Below, piece by piece: positions 40,381 to 48,525 of a stretch of DNA of 64,000 nucleotides (position 1 is its first letter; each line of letters opens with the position of its first letter). Location of the stretch: contig LLKB01000005.1 in NCBI GenBank assembly GCA_001414325.1, positions 1,363,033 to 1,427,032 on the forward strand, in the 5' to 3' direction. A model generated the notes under the pieces. That model did not search any database. It was given only the letters and a program-made list of their open reading frames with translations, and was not told the DNA's origin. A program made the translations under genes and the position numbers. This DNA comes from Butyribacter intestini (GTDB lineage Bacteria; Bacillota; Clostridia; Lachnospirales; Lachnospiraceae).

Positions 40381-40445
40381 GCACAAAATCCTCCCAATTT
40401 TAATTTTATTTCAACATAAAGCTAAACCTTTCAACATTTAACTCT

Positions 40446-40474
40446 AATATAATGCCAATTTATTATAATGTCAA
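40446..40474 (-). promoter_or_regulatory. galKT promoter
   Basis: TTGACA (40469-40474), 17-base spacer, TATATT (40446-40451) on the minus strand, about 65 bases before galK. Confidence 0.7.
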
Positions 40475-40475
40475 T

Positions 40476-40504
40476 AAAAGTTTACTTATTTTTACTAAAC
40501 TTTT
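40476..40504. promoter_or_regulatory. Operator-like inverted repeat before galK
   Basis: AAAAGTTTA (40476-40484) and TAAACTTTT (40496-40504), immediately upstream of the -35 box. Both arms share the TTTAGTAAA-like core of the palindrome before the regulator gene. Likely binding site of the LacI-family protein. Confidence 0.5.
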
Positions 40505-40519
40505 GTAACAATTCAGCCT

Positions 40520-40576
40520 AAAAAAGATAAGTCAATAATACATGAGCTTGCTCAATGTATTATTGACTTGTTTTTT
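40520..40576. terminator. Very stable bidirectional terminator-like hairpin
   Basis: AAGTCAATAATACAT (40529-40543) pairs perfectly with ATGTATTATTGACTT (40555-40569), with an inner GAGC/GCTC pair. T6 follows on the plus strand and T6 on the minus strand. It lies between two divergent genes, where no terminator is needed for either. Confidence 0.65.
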
Positions 40577-40580
40577 GGGG

Positions 40581-40700
40581 CAGAATAGCCTTTCATTTAT
40601 GAAATGAAGTAAACTCAAGCTGCATAGCAGCGACTGACAGCTTGCTGGCAGGTTTACGAATGTAATAAATGAAGGGCTGAACTGTTACAAACTTTATTGT
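40581..40700. other. Structured element of unknown nature in the galK-regulator gap
   Basis: Outer arms AGCCTTTCATTTAT (40587-40600) and ATAAATGAAGGGCT (40666-40679) enclose GTAAAC/GTTTAC, CAAGCTG/CAGCTTG and GCTGC/GCAGC stems. A TTACAA/TTGTAA hairpin follows (40685-40702). No open frame fits. It may be a folded RNA or a small non-autonomous repeat element. Confidence 0.4.
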
Positions 40701-40852
40701 AAGACATGACTTATCAACAATATCTGAGCCATTATCCTGCTTTACCTTTTGCATTTCCAGATATATTTCCACACTAGAAAACGGGCAGCTATTACAAAAT
40801 TTATCGTTTGCTCCAAAATAAACTCGACATTTTCAGCATATTGTGTTACCAT

Positions 40853-40867
40853 ATGTTTAGTAAACAT
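40853..40867. promoter_or_regulatory. Operator-like palindrome before the LacI-family gene
   Basis: ATGTTTA-G-TAAACAT, a perfect 15-base palindrome typical of LacI/GalR-type operators. It lies about 90 bases before the regulator start, upstream of a weak promoter (TTGATA at 40884, TATCAG at 40907). It suggests autoregulation. Confidence 0.6.
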
Positions 40868-40955
40868 AAACACATTTAACACTTTGATATACTTTTTCAA
40901 CTTGTATATCAGATATTCATAAATCAGACTAACAGAAAGGACGATTTTTATAAAT

Positions 40956-41960
40956 ATGCCTACAATCCGTGATATAGCCAAAGCTGCCGGAGTTTCTCCC
41001 GGTGCCGTTTCAAGAATATTAAACAACGATACAACACTTCATGTTTCCGCCGGGACACGAAAACGAGTATTGGAGACAGCCAAAAATTTAGATTACAAAA
41101 AAATCCCAAGAGCAAACACACCCCTAACCGGAAATTTTTTTACTATGGGAATTGTTTTGTGGTTTTCTGCCGAGGAAGAATTAAAAGACAACTATTATCT
41201 TAAAGCAAGACAGGGAGTTGAAGATTTCTGCGTGAAAAACAATATAAATATACTCCGTGTATTTCCGGGTGATTCAGAATATTTTTCTAAATTAAATACC
41301 GTTGACGGTCTTATATGTATCGGCAAATTCAGCCGCCTTGAAATCAAAAATTTTATAAACATATGCAGCAATATTGTTTTTCTCGATATGGCAGTAGACG
41401 AATTTAATATCACTTCATTATCAATGGATTTTGAACACGCCGTTTACAGTGCACTTGACTATCTGACGGAACTTGGGCATAGTAAGATTGCATTTTTAGG
41501 CGGAAAAGAATATGTAGGCAAACATGAACTTATAACCGACGCCCGCACCACAGCCTACAAAAAATATATGAATCACAGAAAAATGGATTGTGAAACTTAT
41601 TTTAAAGAGGGAAGTTTTTCTTTTGAATCAGGATTTGACATGATGAATGAACTTTTCCGTGAAAACAATATTCCGACCGCTGTATTTGCAGCAAATGATG
41701 TTATTGCACTCGGTGCCATGAAAGCAATCCGTGAAAACGGGCTTAAAATCCCTGATGATATATCCATTATAGGATTTAACGATGAGGAAACAAGTGCTTA
41801 TATTACGCCGCCGCTCACCACAATCCATGCACCTGCATACGATATGGGACAGCACGGGGCAAATCTTGTATATGTTTCTTCAAATCTTAGTATAAAAACA
41901 CCGCTTAAGGCTAAAATACCATGTGAACTTGTGGTAAGGGAAAGCTGTAGGAGGATTTAA
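40956..41960 (+). CDS. LacI/GalR-family transcriptional regulator
   Basis: 334 residues. The N-terminal helix-turn-helix and hinge run PTIRDIAKAAGVSPGAVSRI, then LNNDTTLHVSAGTRKRVLE. The rest is a periplasmic-binding-protein-like sensor domain (LGHSKIAFLGG, AVFAANDVIALGAMKAIRE, SIIGFNDEETSAYITPPLTT). It diverges from galKT and matching palindromes sit before both, so it most likely represses galactose genes until galactose or a derivative binds. GAAAGGA lies upstream of the ATG. It ends at a strong bidirectional terminator. Confidence 0.92.
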   Translation: MPTIRDIAKAAGVSPGAVSRILNNDTTLHVSAGTRKRVLETAKNLDYKKIPRANTPLTGNFFTMGIVLWFSAEEELKDNYYLKARQGVEDFCVKNNINILRVFPGDSEYFSKLNTVDGLICIGKFSRLEIKNFINICSNIVFLDMAVDEFNITSLSMDFEHAVYSALDYLTELGHSKIAFLGGKEYVGKHELITDARTTAYKKYMNHRKMDCETYFKEGSFSFESGFDMMNELFRENNIPTAVFAANDVIALGAMKAIRENGLKIPDDISIIGFNDEETSAYITPPLTTIHAPAYDMGQHGANLVYVSSNLSIKTPLKAKIPCELVVRESCRRI

Positions 41961-42005
41961 AAAACACTCGGATTATTTAAATGAAATAATCCGGGTGTTT
42001 TTATT
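41961..42005. terminator. Bidirectional terminator
   Basis: AAACAC-T-CGGATTATTT pairs with AAATAATCCG-G-GTGTTT, with T-runs on both strands. It is shared by the converging regulator and GH43 genes. Confidence 0.8.
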
Positions 42006-42026
42006 CTTATTAGATATTTTAATTTT

Positions 42027-44579
42027 TTACTTTACTGCAACCAATATCCACTTCTGGCAGTCACCGCCCCAGAAATTCCACTGATTTATATTTCCGCCTG
42101 AATTCCTGCTCCAATCATATACATCAAGACCTGATTTACAACTTGATGCCTTTGACAATACCGCATATGTTCCATCTGACTGTTTGCTTAATTTAAACAA
42201 CTGATTTGTCCCTTTGTTCAGACTGTACTGTACAATGTTGGTTCCGTCCGCAGCACTTCCCATTGCCACATCAAGTGCCTTTGTATAATTTGATGCTCCT
42301 GTAAGTATATAGTAATATCCGTCACCGTTTGATACTATCTTATATTTCTGTGATGCAAGTCCATTATATGCCCACTGCTGGATATTCGCATGGTCTGCCG
42401 AACTTCCGTCTGCCACATCTAAATATTTGCCTGAAAACTTGTTTCTTATATAAAATGTTCCCTCAGTCTTGTTTACTTTAACTGAATTTTTTGTTCCCCA
42501 TATCGTCTGATTATTTTTTCCTATCAATGAGAATGTCATAACTTCATTGTGGCTCGGTGTTTCATCTTTCTGCTTGAAAAATACACCTTTATACATCACA
42601 CCGTCTATAACCATCTGACAGTAATATGTTCCTTTAATATAACTCCAGCTTCCCGTCACATCCCCGGTGATTTTTCCGTTGGAATTTAATTTTACTTTCT
42701 GTGTTGTGAGCATTCCGACATTTTTTGTTGAAGCATCTTTTCCATGATTTACAAATTCATATTCTCCAAGCATATCTGATGCTGAATAACCCGTTTTTGA
42801 AATCGTACTTCCGAGATACTCATAAACTGCAGTAACCGGCCAGTTATCCTGATTTAAAAACTGCTGGTGTACTCTCACTTCATGGGACTCATTTCCGCTG
42901 TCAAATCTGGTGTGATAAACAAGGTATCTCTGATTGTCCGTGTCAATAAATGCTGAGTTGTGACCGGCTGATTTGTAACCCTGCATTATCGGAGTAAAGT
43001 TATAATTTCCCATAACTTTTATTCCACGGTCTGCCTGATTTGTTCCTGCTGAAAATACTGCTGAATTTCCTGCGGCATCAACATAATTTCCGTTAATCGT
43101 CTTTGAACGATACATTCTTATATGATATCCTCCATCTGCACCAAGCCAGCCATATGTAACATAAAGATAATAATAACCACTCTCTGCATCGTACTGAATA
43201 TAAGGTGCTTCACCTGATTTTTTATAGCCTCCGGCTATTTTCTTACCAAAATATCCGTCTGTGTTACCACTTGTAGTTTTTGGATATTTCGGCTGACCGG
43301 TAGCCGCGTCAAGCTCAAGAATATATATTCCTCCTGACCATGAACCATATGTCATCCAGAGTTTTCCATTTGCATCAAATAAAATACACGGATCTATCGC
43401 ATTTGGATAAAAACTGCTATTATATGCTCCATTTGATGAGAACCAGTTTCCAACTTTCTCAACTTTTCCGTTATTTATCAATTTTGGAATATTGGTATTG
43501 TTATAGTTTGTATTAACTGTCTTCGTTCCAAGATTAGATTTTGTTGTTACATTTACATCTCCCTTTGTAAATCCAGAATAAACAACTGTATCTACATAAG
43601 AGAACGGACCTGTCGCAGACTTCGATACCCCATATCCTATACATGAACGCACAGCCGTTGATGATGTACAATAATAAATCATGTACGCACCCTTACTTCC
43701 GTCTTTCCATACATAATTTTTATTGTATATGACATCAGGTGCCCAGACACCGTATCCGCCCTTACAATCGGAGTCATTGTAACCTGCCCACTGGAATGAT
43801 GATGCAAGCGACTGTTCAAGTGCTTCATTTTTTGAAGCTTTTGTGCTTCCACTGTTTTTAACAGCCGTCACGAGTTCCCATTTCTGACAGTCACCGCCCC
43901 AATAGTTCCATTCATTTATATTTCCACCTGCTGATTTGCTCCAGTCATATACATCAAGACCTGATTTACAATCACTTGCCTTTGTCAAAATCGCATATGT
44001 TCCGTCTGCATTCTGAACAATGCGGTATTTTTGCATTTCTCCGCCCCAATAACTCCACTGCATAATGTTAGTGCCGTCTTTTGATGAACCACCGTCAACA
44101 TCGACACACTTTTTATAGCTTGTCGCACCCGTAAGAATATAATAATAACCATCACCGGTAGAGACAAATTTAAACTTCTGTGCATCAGAACCGTTGTAAG
44201 ACCACTGACGGATATTTGCTCCATCTTGTGCTGAGCCATTTTCAATATCAAGGTACAATCCACTAAACTTATTTTTGATATAATAAATACCCTCGACATT
44301 TTCACTCGCATACAAAGATTTGTTTGTATATCCCTGAGTTCCCATAGCAGACCAGTTTCTCAAATCCTTTGATGATGCCTGTGCCATGTGTGAACCATAA
44401 ATGTTGTAAGAACCTGTCGATGAATCATAAAAAATTGATGGGTCATGCACGGAAATTCTCGTTGTGCTTGAAGTAGCTGATGAACTTGCCGCCGCATTGG
44501 CATCAGCAGGTACAGCCGTCAGACCGGATATACACATTGCCGCTGCCATAAGTACAGTTGTGATTTTTTTAAGTCTCAT
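42027..44579 (-). CDS. Secreted GH43-type glycosidase with inserted and C-terminal ricin-type domains
   Basis: Exported arabinanase-like enzyme (850 residues). After a signal peptide (~1-30) the five-bladed propeller starts with VHDPSIFYD (Asp46). A ricin-type beta-trefoil is then inserted at about 95-238. The propeller resumes with YGVWAPDVIYN, IDPCILFDANGKLWMTYGSW (Asp396) and SGEAPYIQYD (Glu457). Asp46, Asp396 and Glu457 fit the GH43 base, pKa modulator and acid; the 61-residue spacing of the last two is normal. A GH43 C-terminal beta domain precedes a second ricin domain (about 712-850) nearly identical to the first. The ATG at 44579 follows AAGGAG by nine bases. Substrate is probably arabinan or a side chain. 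Confidence 0.88.
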   Translation of the reverse strand: MRLKKITTVLMAAAMCISGLTAVPADANAAASSSATSSTTRISVHDPSIFYDSSTGSYNIYGSHMAQASSKDLRNWSAMGTQGYTNKSLYASENVEGIYYIKNKFSGLYLDIENGSAQDGANIRQWSYNGSDAQKFKFVSTGDGYYYILTGATSYKKCVDVDGGSSKDGTNIMQWSYWGGEMQKYRIVQNADGTYAILTKASDCKSGLDVYDWSKSAGGNINEWNYWGGDCQKWELVTAVKNSGSTKASKNEALEQSLASSFQWAGYNDSDCKGGYGVWAPDVIYNKNYVWKDGSKGAYMIYYCTSSTAVRSCIGYGVSKSATGPFSYVDTVVYSGFTKGDVNVTTKSNLGTKTVNTNYNNTNIPKLINNGKVEKVGNWFSSNGAYNSSFYPNAIDPCILFDANGKLWMTYGSWSGGIYILELDAATGQPKYPKTTSGNTDGYFGKKIAGGYKKSGEAPYIQYDAESGYYYLYVTYGWLGADGGYHIRMYRSKTINGNYVDAAGNSAVFSAGTNQADRGIKVMGNYNFTPIMQGYKSAGHNSAFIDTDNQRYLVYHTRFDSGNESHEVRVHQQFLNQDNWPVTAVYEYLGSTISKTGYSASDMLGEYEFVNHGKDASTKNVGMLTTQKVKLNSNGKITGDVTGSWSYIKGTYYCQMVIDGVMYKGVFFKQKDETPSHNEVMTFSLIGKNNQTIWGTKNSVKVNKTEGTFYIRNKFSGKYLDVADGSSADHANIQQWAYNGLASQKYKIVSNGDGYYYILTGASNYTKALDVAMGSAADGTNIVQYSLNKGTNQLFKLSKQSDGTYAVLSKASSCKSGLDVYDWSRNSGGNINQWNFWGGDCQKWILVAVK

Positions 44580-44602
44580 TTTCATACTCTCCTTTAGATT
44601 TG

Positions 44603-44650
44603 CCAAGCGGATATTCGTGGTACACTCCGCTCTTTGCCTGATAGTGTTAA
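44603..44650 (+). repeat. Dispersed intergenic hairpin repeat, copy 5
   Basis: CCAAGCGGATATTCGTGG, TACACTCCGC, then TCTTTGCCTGATAGTGTTAA. Lies just upstream of the GH43 gene. Confidence 0.5.
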
Positions 44651-44900
44651 ATACTAAGCCTCCAGAAACTATCCCTTATCCTATTAGACACTTTGCATAA
44701 ATAATTCTAAATTATTTTATATTTTATGTTGATTATATCAGCATTATTTCATTTTTAAAATACAAAAAAGCAAAAATGCCATATAATTTTTAATTATTAT
44801 ACAACTTTTTTGCTTATTTTTACTATTTATTAAATTTGTTCTGTTTTATCTAAATTAAAAGAATTGCGAAAGTGCATATAAAAATACAGATAACTACAGT

Positions 44901-44946
44901 CAAGCGGATATTTGCAATACACATTCACTGCCTGCTCATAACACTA
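44901..44946 (+). repeat. Dispersed intergenic hairpin repeat, copy 6
   Basis: CAAGCGGATATTTGCAATAC, then ACTGCCTGCTCATAACACTA; the second copy within 300 bases of copy 5. Confidence 0.5.
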
Positions 44947-44998
44947 CCAGATGCTATCGCAGCATATCAGTAGGGGTACAAGTTCCTTCCCTGATAAG

Positions 44999-45082
44999 TC
45001 AAAAAATCGCCACTTATATAACTCAATCAATCTCCAAAAGACTAATCCTTTAGAATCGATACATACAAGTGACGATTTCTTT
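44999..45082 (-). terminator. Possible long-loop terminator after the tRNA dehydratase gene
   Basis: Minus strand AAATCGTCACTT pairs with AAGTGGCGATTT across a ~55-base loop, followed by TTTTTT. The loop has a smaller stem of its own. Confidence 0.4.
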
Positions 45083-45121
45083 ATTTATGCCGCTTAATAT
45101 CAATCTTTATTTCCGATTAAT

Positions 45122-45877
45122 TTACTCCGCAATAATATCCTTTACAACCTCACCAGCAATAATAAGCCCTGCAACCGCCGGCACGAATGCCATACTTCCC
45201 GGCACTGACCTTCTCTGCAAACAGGTACGCTGTACCCCTGGAGGGCATATGCAGTGATTTTTGCAATTATCATTTTCATCCTCGATAGGTGTCATAGGTT
45301 TTTCTTCCGAATAAACAACTTTAAGCTTTTTAACACCTCGTTTTTTAAGCTCACGGCGCATTACTTTTGCAAGCGGACACACTTTTGTTTTGTAAATATC
45401 TGCCACTTTAAATGCACTTGCATCCATCTTATTTCCGGCTCCCATGCAGCTTATTATCGGTATATTCATCTCCTGACACTTCATGACAAGTGATATTTTC
45501 GCTGTCACGGTATCTACTGCATCTACAACATAATCATACTCTTCAAATGGAAATGTATCTGCATTTTCAGGCAGGAAAAAGGTCTTATAGACATTTACCG
45601 TCACTTTGGGATTTATCTCCAAAATACGCTCACGCATAATATCTACTTTGTCCTTTCCGACCGTTTTTCTCGTTGCGATAAGCTGGCGGTTAAGATTTGT
45701 AAGGCAGACTTTATCGTCATCTATCAAATCTATCTGCTCCACTCCGCTGCGGACAAGTGCATCAACAGTATAACCGCCGACTCCGCCTATACCAAAGATT
45801 GCCACTCTTGATTTGTGGAGTTTTTCAATACCTTCTTTACCTATTAATAATTCCGAACGCGAAAATTGATTTTGCAT
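45122..45877 (-). CDS. tcdA: ThiF/E1-like tRNA threonylcarbamoyladenosine dehydratase
   Basis: ATP-dependent enzyme that cyclises t6A at tRNA position 37 (TcdA/CsdL group). The nucleotide fold begins VAIFGIGGVGGYTVDALVRSG with DLIDDDKVCLTNLNRQ, and GNKMDASAFKVADIYKTKVC fits the family. Length 251 is normal. GAGGA lies six bases before the ATG. It is separated from metG by a strong terminator. Other E1-like enzymes (MoeB, ThiF) are possible, but the DPLAKVMRRELKKRGV-like stretch (here CPLAKVMRRELKKRGV) supports TcdA. Confidence 0.88.
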   Translation of the reverse strand: MQNQFSRSELLIGKEGIEKLHKSRVAIFGIGGVGGYTVDALVRSGVEQIDLIDDDKVCLTNLNRQLIATRKTVGKDKVDIMRERILEINPKVTVNVYKTFFLPENADTFPFEEYDYVVDAVDTVTAKISLVMKCQEMNIPIISCMGAGNKMDASAFKVADIYKTKVCPLAKVMRRELKKRGVKKLKVVYSEEKPMTPIEDENDNCKNHCICPPGVQRTCLQRRSVPGSMAFVPAVAGLIIAGEVVKDIIAE

Positions 45878-45905
45878 TTTTATTCCTCATTTCTCAATCT
45901 TTCTT

Positions 45906-45944
45906 AAAAAGGGCAAAATTGATATTTTGCCCTTTTATTTTTTA
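45906..45944. terminator. Bidirectional terminator between metG and tcdA
   Basis: Perfect 13-bp stem AAAAGGGCAAAAT-TGAT-ATTTTGCCCTTTT with T-runs on both sides. It ends the metG transcript. Confidence 0.75.
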
Positions 45945-45983
45945 CCATATTAATATATACTTTTCAAGTTCTTTGTAAATCCA

Positions 45984-47975
45984 CTAGCAGATTTCTGCTC
46001 CTGCCGGCATCTTCTTTTCAGGTGTCATAAGTGAGAGATTTCCGTCTGCATCTTCTGCACAGAGTAACATTCCCTCTGATAATACACCGGCGAGTTTTGC
46101 AGGTTTAAGGTTTACAAGTACCATTACTTTTTTGCCTACCATTTCTTCTGCTGAGTAATGCTTCTTTATTCCTGATACTATCTGTTTTACTTCACTTCCG
46201 ATTTTTACCTGTGAGCAGAGAAGTTTCTTTGATTTCTTTACTTCCTCACACGCAATTATCTCACCTACCTGGAACTGCATTTTCTCAAAGTCATCAAATG
46301 TAATTTCAGGTTTTGCTTCTATATCTATTACTTCCTCGTCTGAGCCTGTTTCCTCTGCTGCTCCGGCTGCCGCTTTCTGTGCCGCCTGAATTTCCTCAGC
46401 TTTTGCAAGTACCTCTTTCACATCCAGTCTCATAAAGAGAATTTCAGGTGCATCTGTCACCTTTGTTCCTGATTCATAAAGACCGAATTTATCCATATCT
46501 TCAAGTGCACGCTCTGTTGTATTGAGCTGTTTTAAAATCTTGTCTGTAGTGTCAGGCATAAATGATTTCAAAAGGCTTGCACCGATTGTGATGCTCTCGA
46601 TAAGGTTGTAAAGAACGGTTGAAAGTCTGTCCTTCTTTGCCTCATCTTTTCCGAGTACCCAAGGCTCTGTTTCATCGATATACTTGTTGCATCTCTTAAA
46701 TATCGTAAACACTTCCGTAATTGAATCTGCAACACGAAGTTTATCCATTTTTTCTTCAACTTTCTTTGGTACTGAGAGTACAAATGACTTAAGTTCATCG
46801 TCAACACTTTCCGTAACGCCCTTATCTTCTGCAACTCCGCCAAGATATTTGTTTGTCATTGAAATCGTTCTGTTGACAAGATTTCCAAGTGTGTTTGCAA
46901 GGTCTGAGTTCATACGCTCAACCATAAGCTCCCATGTAATCACACCATCATTTTCAAATGGCATTTCGTGGAGTACAAAGTAACGAACTGCATCAACTCC
47001 GAACATATCTACAAGGTCATCGGCATAGATTACATTTCCTTTTGATTTACTCATCTTGCCCTCGCCCTGAAGCAGCCACGGATGACCGAATACCTGCTTT
47101 GGAAGTGGAAGTCCAAGTGCCATAAGCATGATAGGCCAGTAAATTGTGTGGAATCTAAGAATGTCCTTACCTATAAGATGAAGGTCAGCAGGCCAGAATT
47201 TTTCAAAAAGGTCTGTTCCTGTTTCGCTTGTATCGTTGTTTCCGTCAACATCATATCCAAGTCCCGTGATATAGTTGCTGAGTGCATCCACCCATACATA
47301 TACGACATGACCCGGATCAAAATCTACCGGAATGCCCCATTTGAAAGAAGTACGGGATACACACAAATCCTGAAGTCCCGGAAGAAGGAAGTTGTTCATC
47401 ATCTCGTTTTTGCGTGACTCAGGCTGGATAAATTCAGGATGTGTATTGATATGCTCAATAAGTCTGTCTGCATAGTTGCTGAGTTTAAGGAAATAAGCCT
47501 CCTCTTTTGCAGGCTGACATTCCCTGCCACAGTCAGGACACTTTCCGTCTACAAGCTGTGATGCAGTAAAGAATGACTCACAAGGTGTACAGTACATTCC
47601 CTCATAATATCCCTTATAAATATCTCCCTGCTCATATAATTTCTTAAAAATCTTCTGAACCTGTTTCTCATGGTATTCATCAGTTGTTCTGATAAATTTG
47701 TCATATGATGTGTTCATCAAATCCCAGATTGACTTAATCTGTCCCGATACATCATCAACAAATTTCTTTGGTGTTATACCTGCTTCATCAGCTTTAATCT
47801 CGATTTTCTGTCCATGCTCATCTGTTCCAGTCTGGAAACGGACATCATATCCCTGCTGTCTTTTAAAACGCACGATACTGTCTGCGAGAACAGCCTCGTA
47901 AGTGTTTCCGATATGCGGTTTGCCTGATGTGTAGGCAATCGCTGTTGTCAAATAAAATCTCTTTTTCTCTGCCAT
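45984..47975 (-). CDS. metG: Methionyl-tRNA synthetase
   Basis: Charges tRNA-Met with methionine. The class I signatures are PHIGNTYEA (HIGH) and KMSKSKGNV (KMSKS). A zinc knuckle CTPCESFF...CPDCGREC lies in the connective domain. A C-terminal tRNA-binding OB fold (from about residue 560, FEKMQFQVGEIIACEEVKKS) completes the 663-residue chain. GGAGG precedes the ATG. Expression is controlled by a T-box leader directly upstream. Confidence 0.97.
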   Translation of the reverse strand: MAEKKRFYLTTAIAYTSGKPHIGNTYEAVLADSIVRFKRQQGYDVRFQTGTDEHGQKIEIKADEAGITPKKFVDDVSGQIKSIWDLMNTSYDKFIRTTDEYHEKQVQKIFKKLYEQGDIYKGYYEGMYCTPCESFFTASQLVDGKCPDCGRECQPAKEEAYFLKLSNYADRLIEHINTHPEFIQPESRKNEMMNNFLLPGLQDLCVSRTSFKWGIPVDFDPGHVVYVWVDALSNYITGLGYDVDGNNDTSETGTDLFEKFWPADLHLIGKDILRFHTIYWPIMLMALGLPLPKQVFGHPWLLQGEGKMSKSKGNVIYADDLVDMFGVDAVRYFVLHEMPFENDGVITWELMVERMNSDLANTLGNLVNRTISMTNKYLGGVAEDKGVTESVDDELKSFVLSVPKKVEEKMDKLRVADSITEVFTIFKRCNKYIDETEPWVLGKDEAKKDRLSTVLYNLIESITIGASLLKSFMPDTTDKILKQLNTTERALEDMDKFGLYESGTKVTDAPEILFMRLDVKEVLAKAEEIQAAQKAAAGAAEETGSDEEVIDIEAKPEITFDDFEKMQFQVGEIIACEEVKKSKKLLCSQVKIGSEVKQIVSGIKKHYSAEEMVGKKVMVLVNLKPAKLAGVLSEGMLLCAEDADGNLSLMTPEKKMPAGAEIC

Positions 47976-47992
47976 TTTGAACCTCCAATAAA

Positions 47993-48363
47993 ATAAAAAA
48001 ATCTTTAAGAATAGAAATATTCTTAAAGACGATTATACCGCGTTACCACTTTAATTTATCCGCACTTCACAATACGGACCTCAATCACTGCCATCACAGT
48101 GCCACGCTTTAACGGGCGTACCCGGTACCTCCTACTTTTTATGCTGCTATGCTATCATTTTTATTTACACCTACGGCATAAACATAAAATTATGTTCAGA
48201 GTGTACGGCTCCAAGACCATCTTCTGCCACATTCCATATGCCCTCTCTCAGCAACGGGTCGCTCCCTCATACATAACACATAATGTACCAAGCAACGCTA
48301 CGGGTTCTCTGTAATACTTTCTGTAACATACTTTTCTTTTCACAGCCTTTTTCACTTATAGAT
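47993..48363 (-). ncRNA. T-box riboswitch leader of metG
   Basis: The minus strand carries the T-box core AAAGTGGTAACGCGG followed by the terminator hairpin TCTTTAAGAATA-TTTC-TATTCTTAAAGA and T7 (47993-48029). The stem I region holds an ATG trinucleotide (GGGCATATGGAATG) that can serve as the methionine specifier. The TGGT motif pairs with an A at the tRNA discriminator. Uncharged tRNA-Met is expected to prevent termination. Confidence 0.85.
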
Positions 48364-48369
48364 AAATGT

Positions 48370-48398
48370 ATTTTAATATGTGGGGTAATTTTTGTCAA
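48370..48398 (-). promoter_or_regulatory. metG promoter
   Basis: TTGACA (48393-48398), 17-base spacer, TAAAAT (48370-48375) on the minus strand. The start site falls just before the T-box leader. Confidence 0.7.
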
Positions 48399-48447
48399 CT
48401 GTTATATTGTGCTTTCAAAACTATTTGCAGCATATATTTTTATACAG

Positions 48448-48473
48448 AAAAAACGTCTGCTGTAAAACAGACG
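48448..48473 (-). terminator. Terminator after the Rpn-family gene
   Basis: Minus strand CGTCTG-TTTTACAG-CAGACG followed by TTTTTT. Confidence 0.65.
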
Positions 48474-48489
48474 CTAAATTTCATATAAT

Positions 48490-48520
48490 GGACAGCGGAA
48501 CGGAATACACCGCCTGCTAA
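48490..48520 (-). repeat. Dispersed intergenic hairpin repeat, copy 7
   Basis: Minus strand GCAGGCGGTGTATTCCGTTC, then CGCTGTCC; a diverged copy, adjacent to the Rpn-family gene. Confidence 0.35.
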
Positions 48521-48525
48521 TTGTA

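Larger units (their letters stand above)
44651..45121. other. AT-rich gap between the GH43 and tRNA dehydratase genes
   Basis: No gene is visible. 44700-44880 is very AT-rich and may hold the GH43 promoter, but I cannot pick one. A repeat copy lies at 44901. A possible terminator for the dehydratase gene lies at 44999-45082. Confidence 0.5.

Noticed and set aside
40742..41026. Minus-strand 94-residue open frame
   Set aside because: It overlaps the regulator's promoter, operator and helix-turn-helix codons and has no ribosome site.
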